DNA from: an uncultured Thermomicrobiales bacterium
GTDB taxonomy: Bacteria; Chloroflexota; Chloroflexia; Thermomicrobiales; UBA6265
Length of the DNA stretch: 7,768 bases
Assembly: GCA_902806365.1 (NCBI GenBank)
Contig: CADCWJ010000775.1
Location: forward strand, 1 to 7,768
Reading direction: 5' to 3'
Notes under the pieces: model-generated
What the model was told of the DNA's origin: nothing
The model's input: only the letters and a program-made list of their open reading frames with translations
Databases searched by the model: none
Shown: piece after piece, positions 1 to 6,095 of the stretch
Position numbering within the stretch: the stretch's first letter is position 1
Layout of the letters: the number at the start of each line of letters is the position of its first letter
Position numbers and translations under genes: made by a program

Positions 1-37
1 CGATGAGGCCGGGATCGCGGCTCGGGGGTGGGAATGA
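1..37 (+). CDS. C-terminal end of an upstream gene (partial)
   Basis: In frame 2 the window opens with an uninterrupted reading frame that ends in TGA at 35-37. Only the last 11 residues, DEAGIAARGWE, are inside the window. The TGA overlaps the ATG at 34-36 of the next gene in the ATGA arrangement typical of translationally coupled bacterial genes, which is the main reason to believe this frame. The fragment is too short to identify. A competing reading in frame 1 would place a stop at 4-6. The call rests on the overlap geometry alone. Confidence 0.45.
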   Translation, partial: DEAGIAARGWE

Positions 38-987
38 CGCCTGGCCAAGCACCGGTCCCTCGGGATCCCGCCGGTCGGCGCGACCCGGCCGCCGTCGAGA
101 TGATCGGGCTAGGTTTCGCCTCGCTGGTTCGGCATCCTGTCGCCATTGTCTCCCTGCTGATCGCCGAAATCTGCGCCGGCTTGGCACTCAGCATCGGGAT
201 AACCCTCGTTCCGGACGCCTCGGTAGGACCCTCGGCGCGAGAGGTGGCCGATCGATTCGTCGTGACGCTCTCCCCGATACTCTCTGTCACCGAACAGCTG
301 CGTCCCGAGGTGATGTCCGCCGGGACCTTCTCTTGGGCGCAAGGGTCACCAGCAGTCGGCTGGTCTGTCACTTTGGTCCTTATCGCGATCTCGGCGGCAC
401 TGGTGCTGGCCGTCGTCTCTGGGGCCGTAGTGCCACCGGGACTCGCCGACTCCAACGCCGATTCAGACTCCCGAGCGTGGGGCATCACAGCCGGGCACCT
501 GTGGGTCGCGATGATTCAGGCGGGCGGTGTTGCTTCCCTGCTAGCGACGCCGGTGATCGTGGCGGCGGTGGCGGCGGACCGAGTAAACCGTTCGACCTGG
601 ATGGTCCCGGCGGCCTTCATCGGGCTCTCCATGGTCGCCTGGTGGGGATTTCGGTTCGTCGCCGACGCGGTGGTGACTGGACGACGGTCTGCGTCAGTGG
701 CAGTGGTGGAAAGCGTTCGCATCGTGCTGCGATTTCCCGGCGTCACTGTCCGGTTGTTCGTCCTCGGAGAGTGCATCGCTCTTGGATGTCGCCCGCTCTG
801 GATTGGGCTGGTCGGTTCACCATCCGGGCTCTTCTTCGCGCTATTGGGCAATGCCACCGTCCTGGTCGCCCTCACCGCAGGTCGCGTTACCTTCTATCGC
901 GAGGCGCGAGAGATCCTCGACGCCGAGCGGGCGGATGTCTTCACCCAGGATGCATTATCGCCCGGCATATTCGCCGCTCGTTCTTGA
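34..987 (+). CDS. Multi-pass membrane protein of unknown function
   Basis: This is a 317-residue protein I do not recognise. After a polar N-terminus of about 25 residues rich in Pro, Arg and Asp, hydrophobic stretches near residues 36-59, 111-133, 161-182, 190-213, 238-260 and 265-283 predict about six membrane helices. The loop between the first two helices (about 60-110) is the longest and is likely extracytoplasmic. The tail after the last helix carries a charged segment (REAREILDAERAD). I see no catalytic motif, signal peptide or transporter signature. I chose the ATG at 34 because it overlaps the previous gene's TGA and follows a G-rich SD-like stretch at 24-32. An in-frame GTG at 28 is the alternative and would add two residues. 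It lies 27 nt before gyrB on the same strand, so it is probably co-transcribed. That does not imply a role in DNA topology. Confidence 0.8.
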   Translation: MTPGQAPVPRDPAGRRDPAAVEMIGLGFASLVRHPVAIVSLLIAEICAGLALSIGITLVPDASVGPSAREVADRFVVTLSPILSVTEQLRPEVMSAGTFSWAQGSPAVGWSVTLVLIAISAALVLAVVSGAVVPPGLADSNADSDSRAWGITAGHLWVAMIQAGGVASLLATPVIVAAVAADRVNRSTWMVPAAFIGLSMVAWWGFRFVADAVVTGRRSASVAVVESVRIVLRFPGVTVRLFVLGECIALGCRPLWIGLVGSPSGLFFALLGNATVLVALTAGRVTFYREAREILDAERADVFTQDALSPGIFAARS

Positions 988-1014
988 TCGACCGGTTCAG
1001 CTAAGGAGTCATCG

Positions 1015-2928
1015 ATGGTCGCCACCACCAAGCCAGCCGAATATGGGGCAGCGTCTATCCAGGTCCTCGAAGGATTGGAAGCGGTCCGGCGCCGACCCGG
1101 CATGTACATCGGCAGCACCGACCAGCGCGGTCTGCACCACCTCGTCCGCGAGATCGTCGACAACTCGGTCGACGAGGCCCTCGGCGGGCACTGCGACACG
1201 ATCGTCACGACGATCGGCGCGGACAATGTCGTCACCGTGGTCGACAACGGCCGGGGGATTCCAGTCGACAAGCACCAAAAGGCCAACAAGTCGGCCCTAG
1301 AAGTGATCATGACCGTCCTCCACGCTGGAGGGAAGTTCGGCGGCGGCGGCTACAAGGTGAGCGGCGGCTTGCACGGCGTTGGGGCCTCGGTCGTCAATGC
1401 CCTCTCGGAGTGGTGTCAGGTCGAGGTCCGCCGGGCCGGAAAGGTCTATCGCCAAGACTATAAGCGCGGCAAGCCCGTTGCCCCGGTCAAGGCAGTCGGC
1501 ACCTGTGGTCCCGACGATCACGGCACGACGACCCGCTTCCTGGCTGACACCGACATCTTCGTCGCTGGCCACGATTATGACTTCACCTGGTTGTCCCAGT
1601 GGTTCCGGGAGACCGCGTACCTGACGAAGGGCCTGAAGCTGACCCTGATCGACGAGCGGATCGACCAGGAGGTGACCTTCTTCTTCGAGGGCGGCATCGT
1701 CTCGTTCGTCCGTCACTTGAACCGGAATCGGAACGCGATCCACGAGAAGCCCTTCTACGTCCAACGGGAGATGCCGACGTGCCTCGTCGAGGTGGCCCTC
1801 CAGTACAACGATAGCTACGGAGAGTCGACCCACACCTTCGCCAACAACATCTCGACCATCGACGGTGGCACGCACCTGTCGGGGTTCAAGTCGGCTCTCA
1901 CCCGGACCATCAACGATTACGGCAAAAAGAACGGTCTGCTCAAGCCGGACGAGTCGCTCTCGGGCGAGGATGTCCGCGAGGGATTGACCGCCATCGTCTC
2001 GGTCAAGTTGGGGGAGCCCCAGTTCGAGGGCCAGACAAAGGCCAAGCTCGGCAACGCCGAGGTGGCTGGCGCAGTCCAGACAGCCGTGAACGATGGGTTG
2101 AACGCCTTCCTGGAGGAGACACCTCAGGCGGCACGCCGGATCATCGAGAAGTGCCTCAACGCCTCGCGGGCCCGCGAGGCCGCCAGGAAGGCACGGGAGT
2201 TGGTCCAGCGCAAGGGCGGGCTGGAGTCATTCAGCCTGCCGGGCAAGCTGGCCGACTGCACGGAGCGAGACCCGTCGCGGGCCGAGCTCTACATCGTCGA
2301 GGGCGACTCCGCCGGTGGCACGGCCAAGCAGGGTCGCGACCGCCGCTTCCAGGCGATCCTGCCGCTTCGGGGCAAGATTCTCAACGTCGAGCGTGCCCGC
2401 CTCGACAAGATGCTCCAGAACAATGAGATCCGGACGCTGATCACCGCCCTGGGAACGTCGGTCGGGGACCAGTTCGACCCGAGCCGACTCCGTTATCACC
2501 GCGTCATTGTAATGACCGACGCCGACCACGACGGTGCCCACATCCGGACCCTGATCCTGACCTTCTTCTTCCGGCACATGGAGCAGTTGATCCTCGACGG
2601 CCGAATCTTCATCGCGCAGCCTCCCCTGTACCGGGTGAAGTCTGGCAAGGAGGAGCGGTGGGTCTACACCGAGGAACAGCGGGCCGAGGCCCAGGCCCAA
2701 CTCGGCGAGCGATCAGAAGTCCAGCGCTACAAGGGCCTGGGAGAGATGAACGCGTCCCAGCTTTGGGAGACGACGATGGATCCTGTCAACCGCACTTTGG
2801 TCCAGGTCAACGTCGAGGATGCCATCCGAGCCGACGAGACGTTCGACATGCTGATGGGCAGTGCCGTGCCGCCGCGCAAGAAGTTCATCCAGACCCACGC
2901 CCGTGAGGTGGTCGACATTGATCTCTAG
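1015..2928 (+). CDS. gyrB: DNA gyrase subunit B
   Basis: GyrB is the ATPase and Toprim subunit of gyrase, which with GyrA introduces negative supercoils using ATP. The 637-residue protein has the short architecture common outside Proteobacteria (E. coli has 804, with an insertion). The N-terminal GHKL ATPase shows the EIVDNSVDEA motif (E46 the likely general base, N50 for Mg), DNGRGIP (D77) and GGLHGVGASVVNALS (117-131). The transducer domain has the QTK loop with K342. The Toprim domain has E430 in VEGDSAGG plus D502 and D504 in TDADHDG, the metal-binding residues. The C-terminus holds RYKGLGEMN (571-579) and the PPRKKFI tail element. The ATG at 1015 follows AAGGAG (1003-1008) with a 6-nt spacer. 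It could in principle be ParE, but RFQAILPLRGKILNVERARLDK strings match GyrB-type proteins and I see no second homologue here. gyrA is not adjacent in this window. Confidence 0.97.
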   Translation: MVATTKPAEYGAASIQVLEGLEAVRRRPGMYIGSTDQRGLHHLVREIVDNSVDEALGGHCDTIVTTIGADNVVTVVDNGRGIPVDKHQKANKSALEVIMTVLHAGGKFGGGGYKVSGGLHGVGASVVNALSEWCQVEVRRAGKVYRQDYKRGKPVAPVKAVGTCGPDDHGTTTRFLADTDIFVAGHDYDFTWLSQWFRETAYLTKGLKLTLIDERIDQEVTFFFEGGIVSFVRHLNRNRNAIHEKPFYVQREMPTCLVEVALQYNDSYGESTHTFANNISTIDGGTHLSGFKSALTRTINDYGKKNGLLKPDESLSGEDVREGLTAIVSVKLGEPQFEGQTKAKLGNAEVAGAVQTAVNDGLNAFLEETPQAARRIIEKCLNASRAREAARKARELVQRKGGLESFSLPGKLADCTERDPSRAELYIVEGDSAGGTAKQGRDRRFQAILPLRGKILNVERARLDKMLQNNEIRTLITALGTSVGDQFDPSRLRYHRVIVMTDADHDGAHIRTLILTFFFRHMEQLILDGRIFIAQPPLYRVKSGKEERWVYTEEQRAEAQAQLGERSEVQRYKGLGEMNASQLWETTMDPVNRTLVQVNVEDAIRADETFDMLMGSAVPPRKKFIQTHAREVVDIDL

Positions 2929-2970
2929 CGGTCAGCGCGGAGCGGGAGAGACGCCAGTGAGGCGAGGGCG

Positions 2971-4023
2971 GTGAGCGCGGCCGGACGGGTGGCGGTTGAT
3001 GCGGTCGGTGGGGACCATGGGTTGACCGTGGTCGTCGCCGGCGCGGTACAGGCCGCGCGGCGATTCGCGATCCCGGTCACCTTGGTCGGGCCCGAGACCG
3101 AGGTTACCGCCGAGCTCGGCCGTCACGAGACGACGGGGCTAGACCTGTCTGTCGTCCATGCCGCAGATGTCATCGGGATGGACGAACACCCCGCCCAGGC
3201 CGCGCGCCGCAAGCCGAACTCCAGTATCGCGGTGGCGATTCGGGAGGCCAAGGAGGGGCGGGCCGTCGGGATGGTCTCGGCCGGGAACAGCGGCGCCGTG
3301 ATGGCGGTGGCGCTGGTCCTCCTCGGCCGGATTCCAGGCGTCGAACGTCCGGCTATCGCGTCGACCCTTCCGACGTTGAAATCGGCGACGCTGGTCCTCG
3401 ACCTCGGTGCGGTCACGGACCCACGGCCGCAGCATATGGTCCAGTTCGCATGGATGGGCCACGTGTATGCCGAGCGGGTGCTGGGTCGTCCTTCCCCATC
3501 GATCGGCCTCCTCAGCAACGGCGAAGAGGCCAGTAAGGGGAACCAGCTGGTCCAGGAAGTCTTCCCTCTCTTGGCAGCCGAGAAGGGCTTGCGTTTCCAT
3601 GGGAACGTCGAGGGCAAGGATGTCCCGCTCGGCACGGTCGATGTCGTGGTAACCGATGGCTTCACGGGCAATGTCGCGCTCAAGGTCGCCGAGGGTATCG
3701 CGTCACTGACGACCCAATTGATCCGCGAGGAACTGACCAAGTCGTGGCCGCGCAAGCTGGCCGCGCTGACGCTGCGTCCGGCGTTCCGGGCAGTCAGGAA
3801 CCGGCTCGACTCTGGAGAGTACGGCGGGGCCCAACTCCTCGGGGTGGATGGCACCGTCATCATCGCCCATGGCGGGTCCAGCGAGACGGCGATCGCCAAC
3901 GCGATCCGGGTCGCTGCCGAGGCGGCCGCGCGTGATCTTTCGGCCACGATCGCCGACACCCTGCGGCGGGCCGCAGAATCGACGACGCGGGCGAGTGCCA
4001 CCGGCACACCGCCCGCGTCGTGA
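2971..4023 (+). CDS. plsX: Phosphate acyltransferase PlsX
   Basis: PlsX converts acyl-ACP and orthophosphate to acyl-phosphate, the acyl donor for PlsY, which makes lysophosphatidic acid at the start of phospholipid synthesis. It is a peripheral, membrane-associated enzyme. The 350-residue product is of usual length. Family landmarks are DAVGGDHG near the N-terminus (10-17), VSAGNSGAV (102-110), ERPAIAS (125-131), LGAVTDPRPQHMVQFA (145-160), GLLSNGEEASKGN (179-191), GNVEGKDVPLGTVDVVVTDGFTGNV split over 211-235, and EYGGAQLLGVDG with VIIAHG (283-301). The C-terminal 25 residues are Ala/Thr/Ser-rich and probably disordered. GTG at 2971 is the first possible start after gyrB's stop in this frame; GAGG at 2959-2962 lies 8 nt upstream. 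The gene follows gyrB by 42 nt. PlsX genes usually sit with rpmF or fab genes, so pairing with gyrB is less usual. Confidence 0.95.
   Translation: MSAAGRVAVDAVGGDHGLTVVVAGAVQAARRFAIPVTLVGPETEVTAELGRHETTGLDLSVVHAADVIGMDEHPAQAARRKPNSSIAVAIREAKEGRAVGMVSAGNSGAVMAVALVLLGRIPGVERPAIASTLPTLKSATLVLDLGAVTDPRPQHMVQFAWMGHVYAERVLGRPSPSIGLLSNGEEASKGNQLVQEVFPLLAAEKGLRFHGNVEGKDVPLGTVDVVVTDGFTGNVALKVAEGIASLTTQLIREELTKSWPRKLAALTLRPAFRAVRNRLDSGEYGGAQLLGVDGTVIIAHGGSSETAIANAIRVAAEAAARDLSATIADTLRRAAESTTRASATGTPPAS
3982..4021 (+). terminator. Strong hairpin at the end of plsX, possible terminator
   Basis: ACGACGCGGGCG (3982-3993) and CGCCCGCGTCGT (4010-4021) are perfect 12-bp complements. The loop holds a second stem, GTGCC (3995-3999) with GGCAC (4003-4007) closed by ACC. 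The right arm reaches the first base of the plsX stop codon. No T-run follows, so this is not a textbook intrinsic terminator. It may act as a U-less terminator or 3' end stabiliser where two converging transcripts meet, or simply reflect GC-rich coding sequence. A shorter GC hairpin (CTGCGG/CCGCAG, 3961-3976) lies just before it. Confidence 0.4.
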
Positions 4024-4081
4024 TGTAGTCACTCCCGAGGAGGATCGAAGAACGGCCGCTCCCTGTGATCGGCACGCCTCA

Positions 4082-4101
4082 CGGCGGATTATTCTCCGCC
4101 G
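4082..4101 (-). terminator. Short hairpin over the stop codon of the HU gene
   Basis: CGGCGGA (4082-4088) and TCCGCCG (4095-4101) form a 7-bp inverted repeat with a 6-nt loop that contains the HU stop codon (TAA on the - strand, 4089-4091). No T-tract follows on either strand. It may contribute to transcript ending in the convergent gap. It is short enough that chance is a real alternative at this GC content. Confidence 0.25.
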
Positions 4102-4391
4102 ACAGCTCGCTTCAACTGGGTGCCCGCCCGGAACGCCGGGCTCTTCCGGGCCCCGATCATCATCGGCTGATTGGTCTGCGGATTTCGCCCTTCGCGCTCG
4201 GCCCGGCTCACCACTCGGAACGAACCGAACCCACTGATCGTCACCTCTTTATTTGCGACGAGAGATCGCTCGATCGCGTCGAAGACCGCGTTGACGGTCG
4301 TCATAGCCTGGTTCTCGGTCTGTCCCGTCTCTGAAGCGACCATTCGTACCAGATCTTGCTTTCGGACGCGATCGCTCCCAGACTCTGCCAT
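4089..4391 (-). CDS. HU-family nucleoid DNA-binding protein
   Basis: This 100-residue protein belongs to the HU/IHF family, small dimeric proteins that bend and compact DNA with little sequence specificity. The helical N-terminal half (about 10-48, KQDLVRMVASETGQTENQ) is followed by VTISGFGSFRVVSRAEREGRNPQT, split over 50-73, which is the family signature. The beta-arm includes R69-N70-P71, the last being the proline that intercalates between base pairs. The C-terminal helix ends KRAVGGE. About nine polar residues precede the usual family start, a slight extension. The ATG at 4391 follows AAAGGGAG (4399-4406) with a 7-nt spacer. The gene is last in the - strand group, 100 nt after the methyltransferase, so it may have its own promoter, although I could not find a convincing one. 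HU is more likely than IHF because the sequence is generic, but paralogue identity cannot be fixed here. Confidence 0.93.
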   Translation of the reverse strand: MAESGSDRVRKQDLVRMVASETGQTENQAMTTVNAVFDAIERSLVANKEVTISGFGSFRVVSRAEREGRNPQTNQPMMIGARKSPAFRAGTQLKRAVGGE

Positions 4392-4491
4392 CTTGATTCT
4401 CCCTTTCTGCCCAAAATCCCGGCATACGCGATTTACACAGCCGCAGCGGCAGCCGTCGCCACCAGACGGATTCCCAGTCTAGCAAATGGTG

Positions 4492-5373
4492 TCAGTCGTC
4501 ATCTGCACGCTCCGTCTCGCTGGTCCCACTCCGCTCCGGGGCGACGCTCGTCACCCCATTGATACGTCGTTGGCGCGCCGCATCGGACAGGATCACCGCC
4601 CCGGCGATGCCCGCGTTGAGTGATTCCACCCCGTTGGCCATCGGGATGGACACGGAAACGGTCGCGATGGAACGGATATCCGCCGAGACGCCATGTGCTT
4701 CATTCCCGATCACCAGAACGCTCGGCAGGGACCAATCAACTGCCTCGGGGGGCACCCCCGCCTCCCCTGCGGCGACCACGATCTGGGTGCAGCCGTCCCG
4801 GGATCGATCACTCCACGGCGGGTCGAACGGGCCGATCGGGACGGCGAAGTGGGAACCCATCGCCGCCCGGACGGCCTTTGGGTTATACGGTTCGACGCTG
4901 CTCGCGGTCGTGAGGACACAAGCTGCACCGAAGCCGGCAGCCGAGCGGATCAGGGTCCCCATATTGCCGGGATCCCTCACCTGATCGATCAGCAACGCGA
5001 GACCGAGCGGCAACGCTGGGTCCGGGGGCGTACCCATGGGAACCACGGCCATGACGCCAGCCGGGGTTTCGACATCCGATACAGAATCAAAGACCGCTCG
5101 ACTGGCGTGCCGGACGACCGGTGCGGCCATCATGAGTGATGGCAACACAGACGATTGTGGCGCCCAGTCTTCTCGGACCAGGACCACGCGGGGCAAGACG
5201 CCTCGCCCGAGCGCATCCGCGACGGACCGCTCGCCCTCGATGACGAACGCTCGCTCCGCCATCCGGGCTTGCCGGCGGCGGAGCGAGCGAATCTCGCGAA
5301 TCAGTGAGTTATGCGTACTGACGATAACCTGACCGGAGGCACTCGGGAGCCACGGCGCGGCTTCGTGATCCAA
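4492..5373 (-). CDS. TrmH/SpoU-family RNA 2'-O-ribose methyltransferase
   Basis: This is a SPOUT-class methyltransferase that uses S-adenosylmethionine to methylate a ribose 2'-OH in rRNA or tRNA; the target cannot be told from sequence. A substrate-binding domain (about 16-105, including VIVSTHN, IREIRSL and FVIEGERSVADAL) precedes the knotted catalytic domain. Motif 1 is DQVRDPGNMGTLIRSAAGFG (130-149; N137, R143), motif 2 is VLVIGNEAHGVS (219-230; E225) and motif 3 is IPMANGVESLNAGIAGAVIL (243-262; N253). A polar, acidic tail ends SETERADDD. The start is uncertain. No in-frame ATG or GTG lies between the rplT stop and the domain, so I chose TTG at 5371-5373, 8 nt after rplT, with no clear SD; coupling to rplT translation is inferred. 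ATG at 5262 would remove the conserved N-terminal strand. An rRNA target would fit its position behind ribosomal genes. Confidence 0.88.
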   Translation of the reverse strand: MDHEAAPWLPSASGQVIVSTHNSLIREIRSLRRRQARMAERAFVIEGERSVADALGRGVLPRVVLVREDWAPQSSVLPSLMMAAPVVRHASRAVFDSVSDVETPAGVMAVVPMGTPPDPALPLGLALLIDQVRDPGNMGTLIRSAAGFGAACVLTTASSVEPYNPKAVRAAMGSHFAVPIGPFDPPWSDRSRDGCTQIVVAAGEAGVPPEAVDWSLPSVLVIGNEAHGVSADIRSIATVSVSIPMANGVESLNAGIAGAVILSDAARQRRINGVTSVAPERSGTSETERADDD

Positions 5374-5381
5374 ACCCGATA

Positions 5382-5744
5382 TCAGGCGGCAGGTAGGGAT
5401 CGGCGGGCGATGTCGGTCAGCGCGGTGAACGCAGCCTCGTCTCGAACGGCTAGGTCGGCCATCATCTTCCGGTCCACTTCGACCCCGGCGAGTGTCAGAC
5501 CCTGGATGAAACGGCTGTACGGCATACCGTTGATCCGGGCGGCGGCATTGATCCTGGTAATCCACAACCGGCGCATCATCCGCTTCCGGTTGCGCCGATC
5601 CCGATAGGCATACGTCAGGGCATGCATGAGCGATTCATGGGCCCGCTTATAAAGACGGTTGTTGGTGGCGCGGTGGCCCTTGACCTGGGCGAGCACCTTC
5701 TTGTGCCGCCGGTGGGCCGCCACGCCGCGCTTGATCCGTGCCAT
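5382..5744 (-). CDS. rplT: Large-subunit ribosomal protein bL20
   Basis: bL20 binds 23S rRNA directly and is needed early in 50S assembly. In several bacteria it also represses its own operon by binding the mRNA. The 120-residue protein has the usual length. It shows the basic N-terminal extension MARIKRGVAAHRRHKK, the central YAYRDRRNRKR and RRLWITRINAAAR blocks, and the C-terminal globular part YSRFIQGLTLAGVEVDRK followed by MADLAVRDEAAF. The usual GYRG-type segment reads GHRATNN here, a lineage-level variation. The ATG at 5744 has GGAG (5754-5757) 9 nt upstream. It lies 70 nt after rpmI and is followed closely by the methyltransferase gene. Confidence 0.97.
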   Translation of the reverse strand: MARIKRGVAAHRRHKKVLAQVKGHRATNNRLYKRAHESLMHALTYAYRDRRNRKRMMRRLWITRINAAARINGMPYSRFIQGLTLAGVEVDRKMMADLAVRDEAAFTALTDIARRSLPAA

Positions 5745-5777
5745 GTCACCCTACTCCGACTCGCTGCGCTCGATCAT

Positions 5778-5798
5778 CAATCGCCGATATCACGATTG
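5778..5798 (-). promoter_or_regulatory. Small hairpin in the rpmI-rplT spacer
   Basis: CAATCG (5778-5783) and CGATTG (5793-5798) are perfect complements separated by 9 nt that contain GATATC. The hairpin sits in the 70-nt spacer between the rpmI stop and the rplT start. It could affect rplT translation or mRNA processing. A 6-bp repeat is short and may be chance. Confidence 0.2.
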
Positions 5799-5814
5799 CG
5801 AAAATCCCGCGAAC

Positions 5815-6039
5815 CTACTCGCCGTATGGCATCATCTGCTTGATGCCTCGCTCATTCGTCTTGTCAACCACCAACATGCGATCGAACTGCCGCTTGACAC
5901 GCGGAGCCTTACGCCGGCGCAGGTGACTCTTCATCCCCTTTGCCCGCATGATCTTGCCGGTGCCGGTGAACTTGAACCGGCGTGCCGCACCCTTGTGGGT
6001 CTTCAGCTTCGGACCAGCCGCTCGCTTCTTCCCTGGCAT
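5815..6039 (-). CDS. rpmI: Large-subunit ribosomal protein bL35
   Basis: bL35 is a small basic protein of the 50S subunit encoded with IF3 and bL20 in most bacteria. The 74-residue product carries the family core KLKTHKGAARRFKFTGTGK, then KGMKSHLRRRKAPRVKRQ and the ending RGIKQMMPYGE. The usual family start MPKMKTH is replaced by MPGKKRAAGPKLKTH, about eight extra basic residues. ATG at 6039 is preferred because AGGAGGA (6044-6050) lies close upstream. A longer in-frame reading from GTG at 6075 would add 12 residues without family support and has no such site. The gene lies 56 nt after infC and 70 nt before rplT. Confidence 0.95.
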   Translation of the reverse strand: MPGKKRAAGPKLKTHKGAARRFKFTGTGKIMRAKGMKSHLRRRKAPRVKRQFDRMLVVDKTNERGIKQMMPYGE

Positions 6040-6043
6040 TATG

Positions 6044-6050
6044 TCCTCCT
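6044..6050 (-). promoter_or_regulatory. Ribosome binding site of rpmI
   Basis: The - strand reads AGGAGGA, then four bases (CATA), then the rpmI ATG. This near-perfect SD decides the start at 6039 over the in-frame GTG at 6075. The hairpin at 6054-6082 ends 3 nt upstream of it. Confidence 0.8.
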
Positions 6051-6053
6051 CAT

Positions 6054-6082
6054 GGCCGTGGCCGCCTCTGGCCACATCGGCC
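6054..6082 (-). promoter_or_regulatory. Hairpin between infC and rpmI, candidate control element
   Basis: GTGGCC (6058-6063) pairs with GGCCAC (6070-6075) around a 6-nt loop. GGCC (6054-6057) can extend the stem by pairing with GGCC (6079-6082) across a 3-nt bulge. It ends 3 nt before the rpmI SD. Ribosomal protein L20 is known to repress rpmI translation in E. coli and to control the infC leader in Bacillus, so a structured site here is a reasonable candidate. No similarity to a known L20 target was established. Confidence 0.35.
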
Positions 6083-6095
6083 GGGCGTCGCCTGG

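Noticed and set aside
3..1004. A 333-codon open frame on the + strand over the membrane protein gene
   Set aside because: Its Arg/Gly-rich composition is typical of a shadow frame in high-GC DNA, and it overlaps a frame with clear membrane helices and a coupled start.
1297..1875. Long open frames antisense to gyrB (also 2227-2700)
   Set aside because: They mirror a conserved gyrB coding region; long antisense frames are expected at this GC content and show no motifs or ribosome binding sites.
4440..4480. Possible terminator of the methyltransferase gene (TAGAC/GTCTG-type stem) and the GCCGCAGCGGC repeat before HU
   Set aside because: The stems are 4-6 bp with a wobble and no T-run; not distinguishable from chance.
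5374..5565. An extended methyltransferase frame starting at 5565 inside rplT
   Set aside because: The extra residues are the shifted-frame reading of rplT (Arg/Pro-rich) and lack family similarity.
6040..6075. A longer rpmI from GTG at 6075
   Set aside because: The GTG lies within the hairpin upstream of the SD; the SD places the start at 6039.
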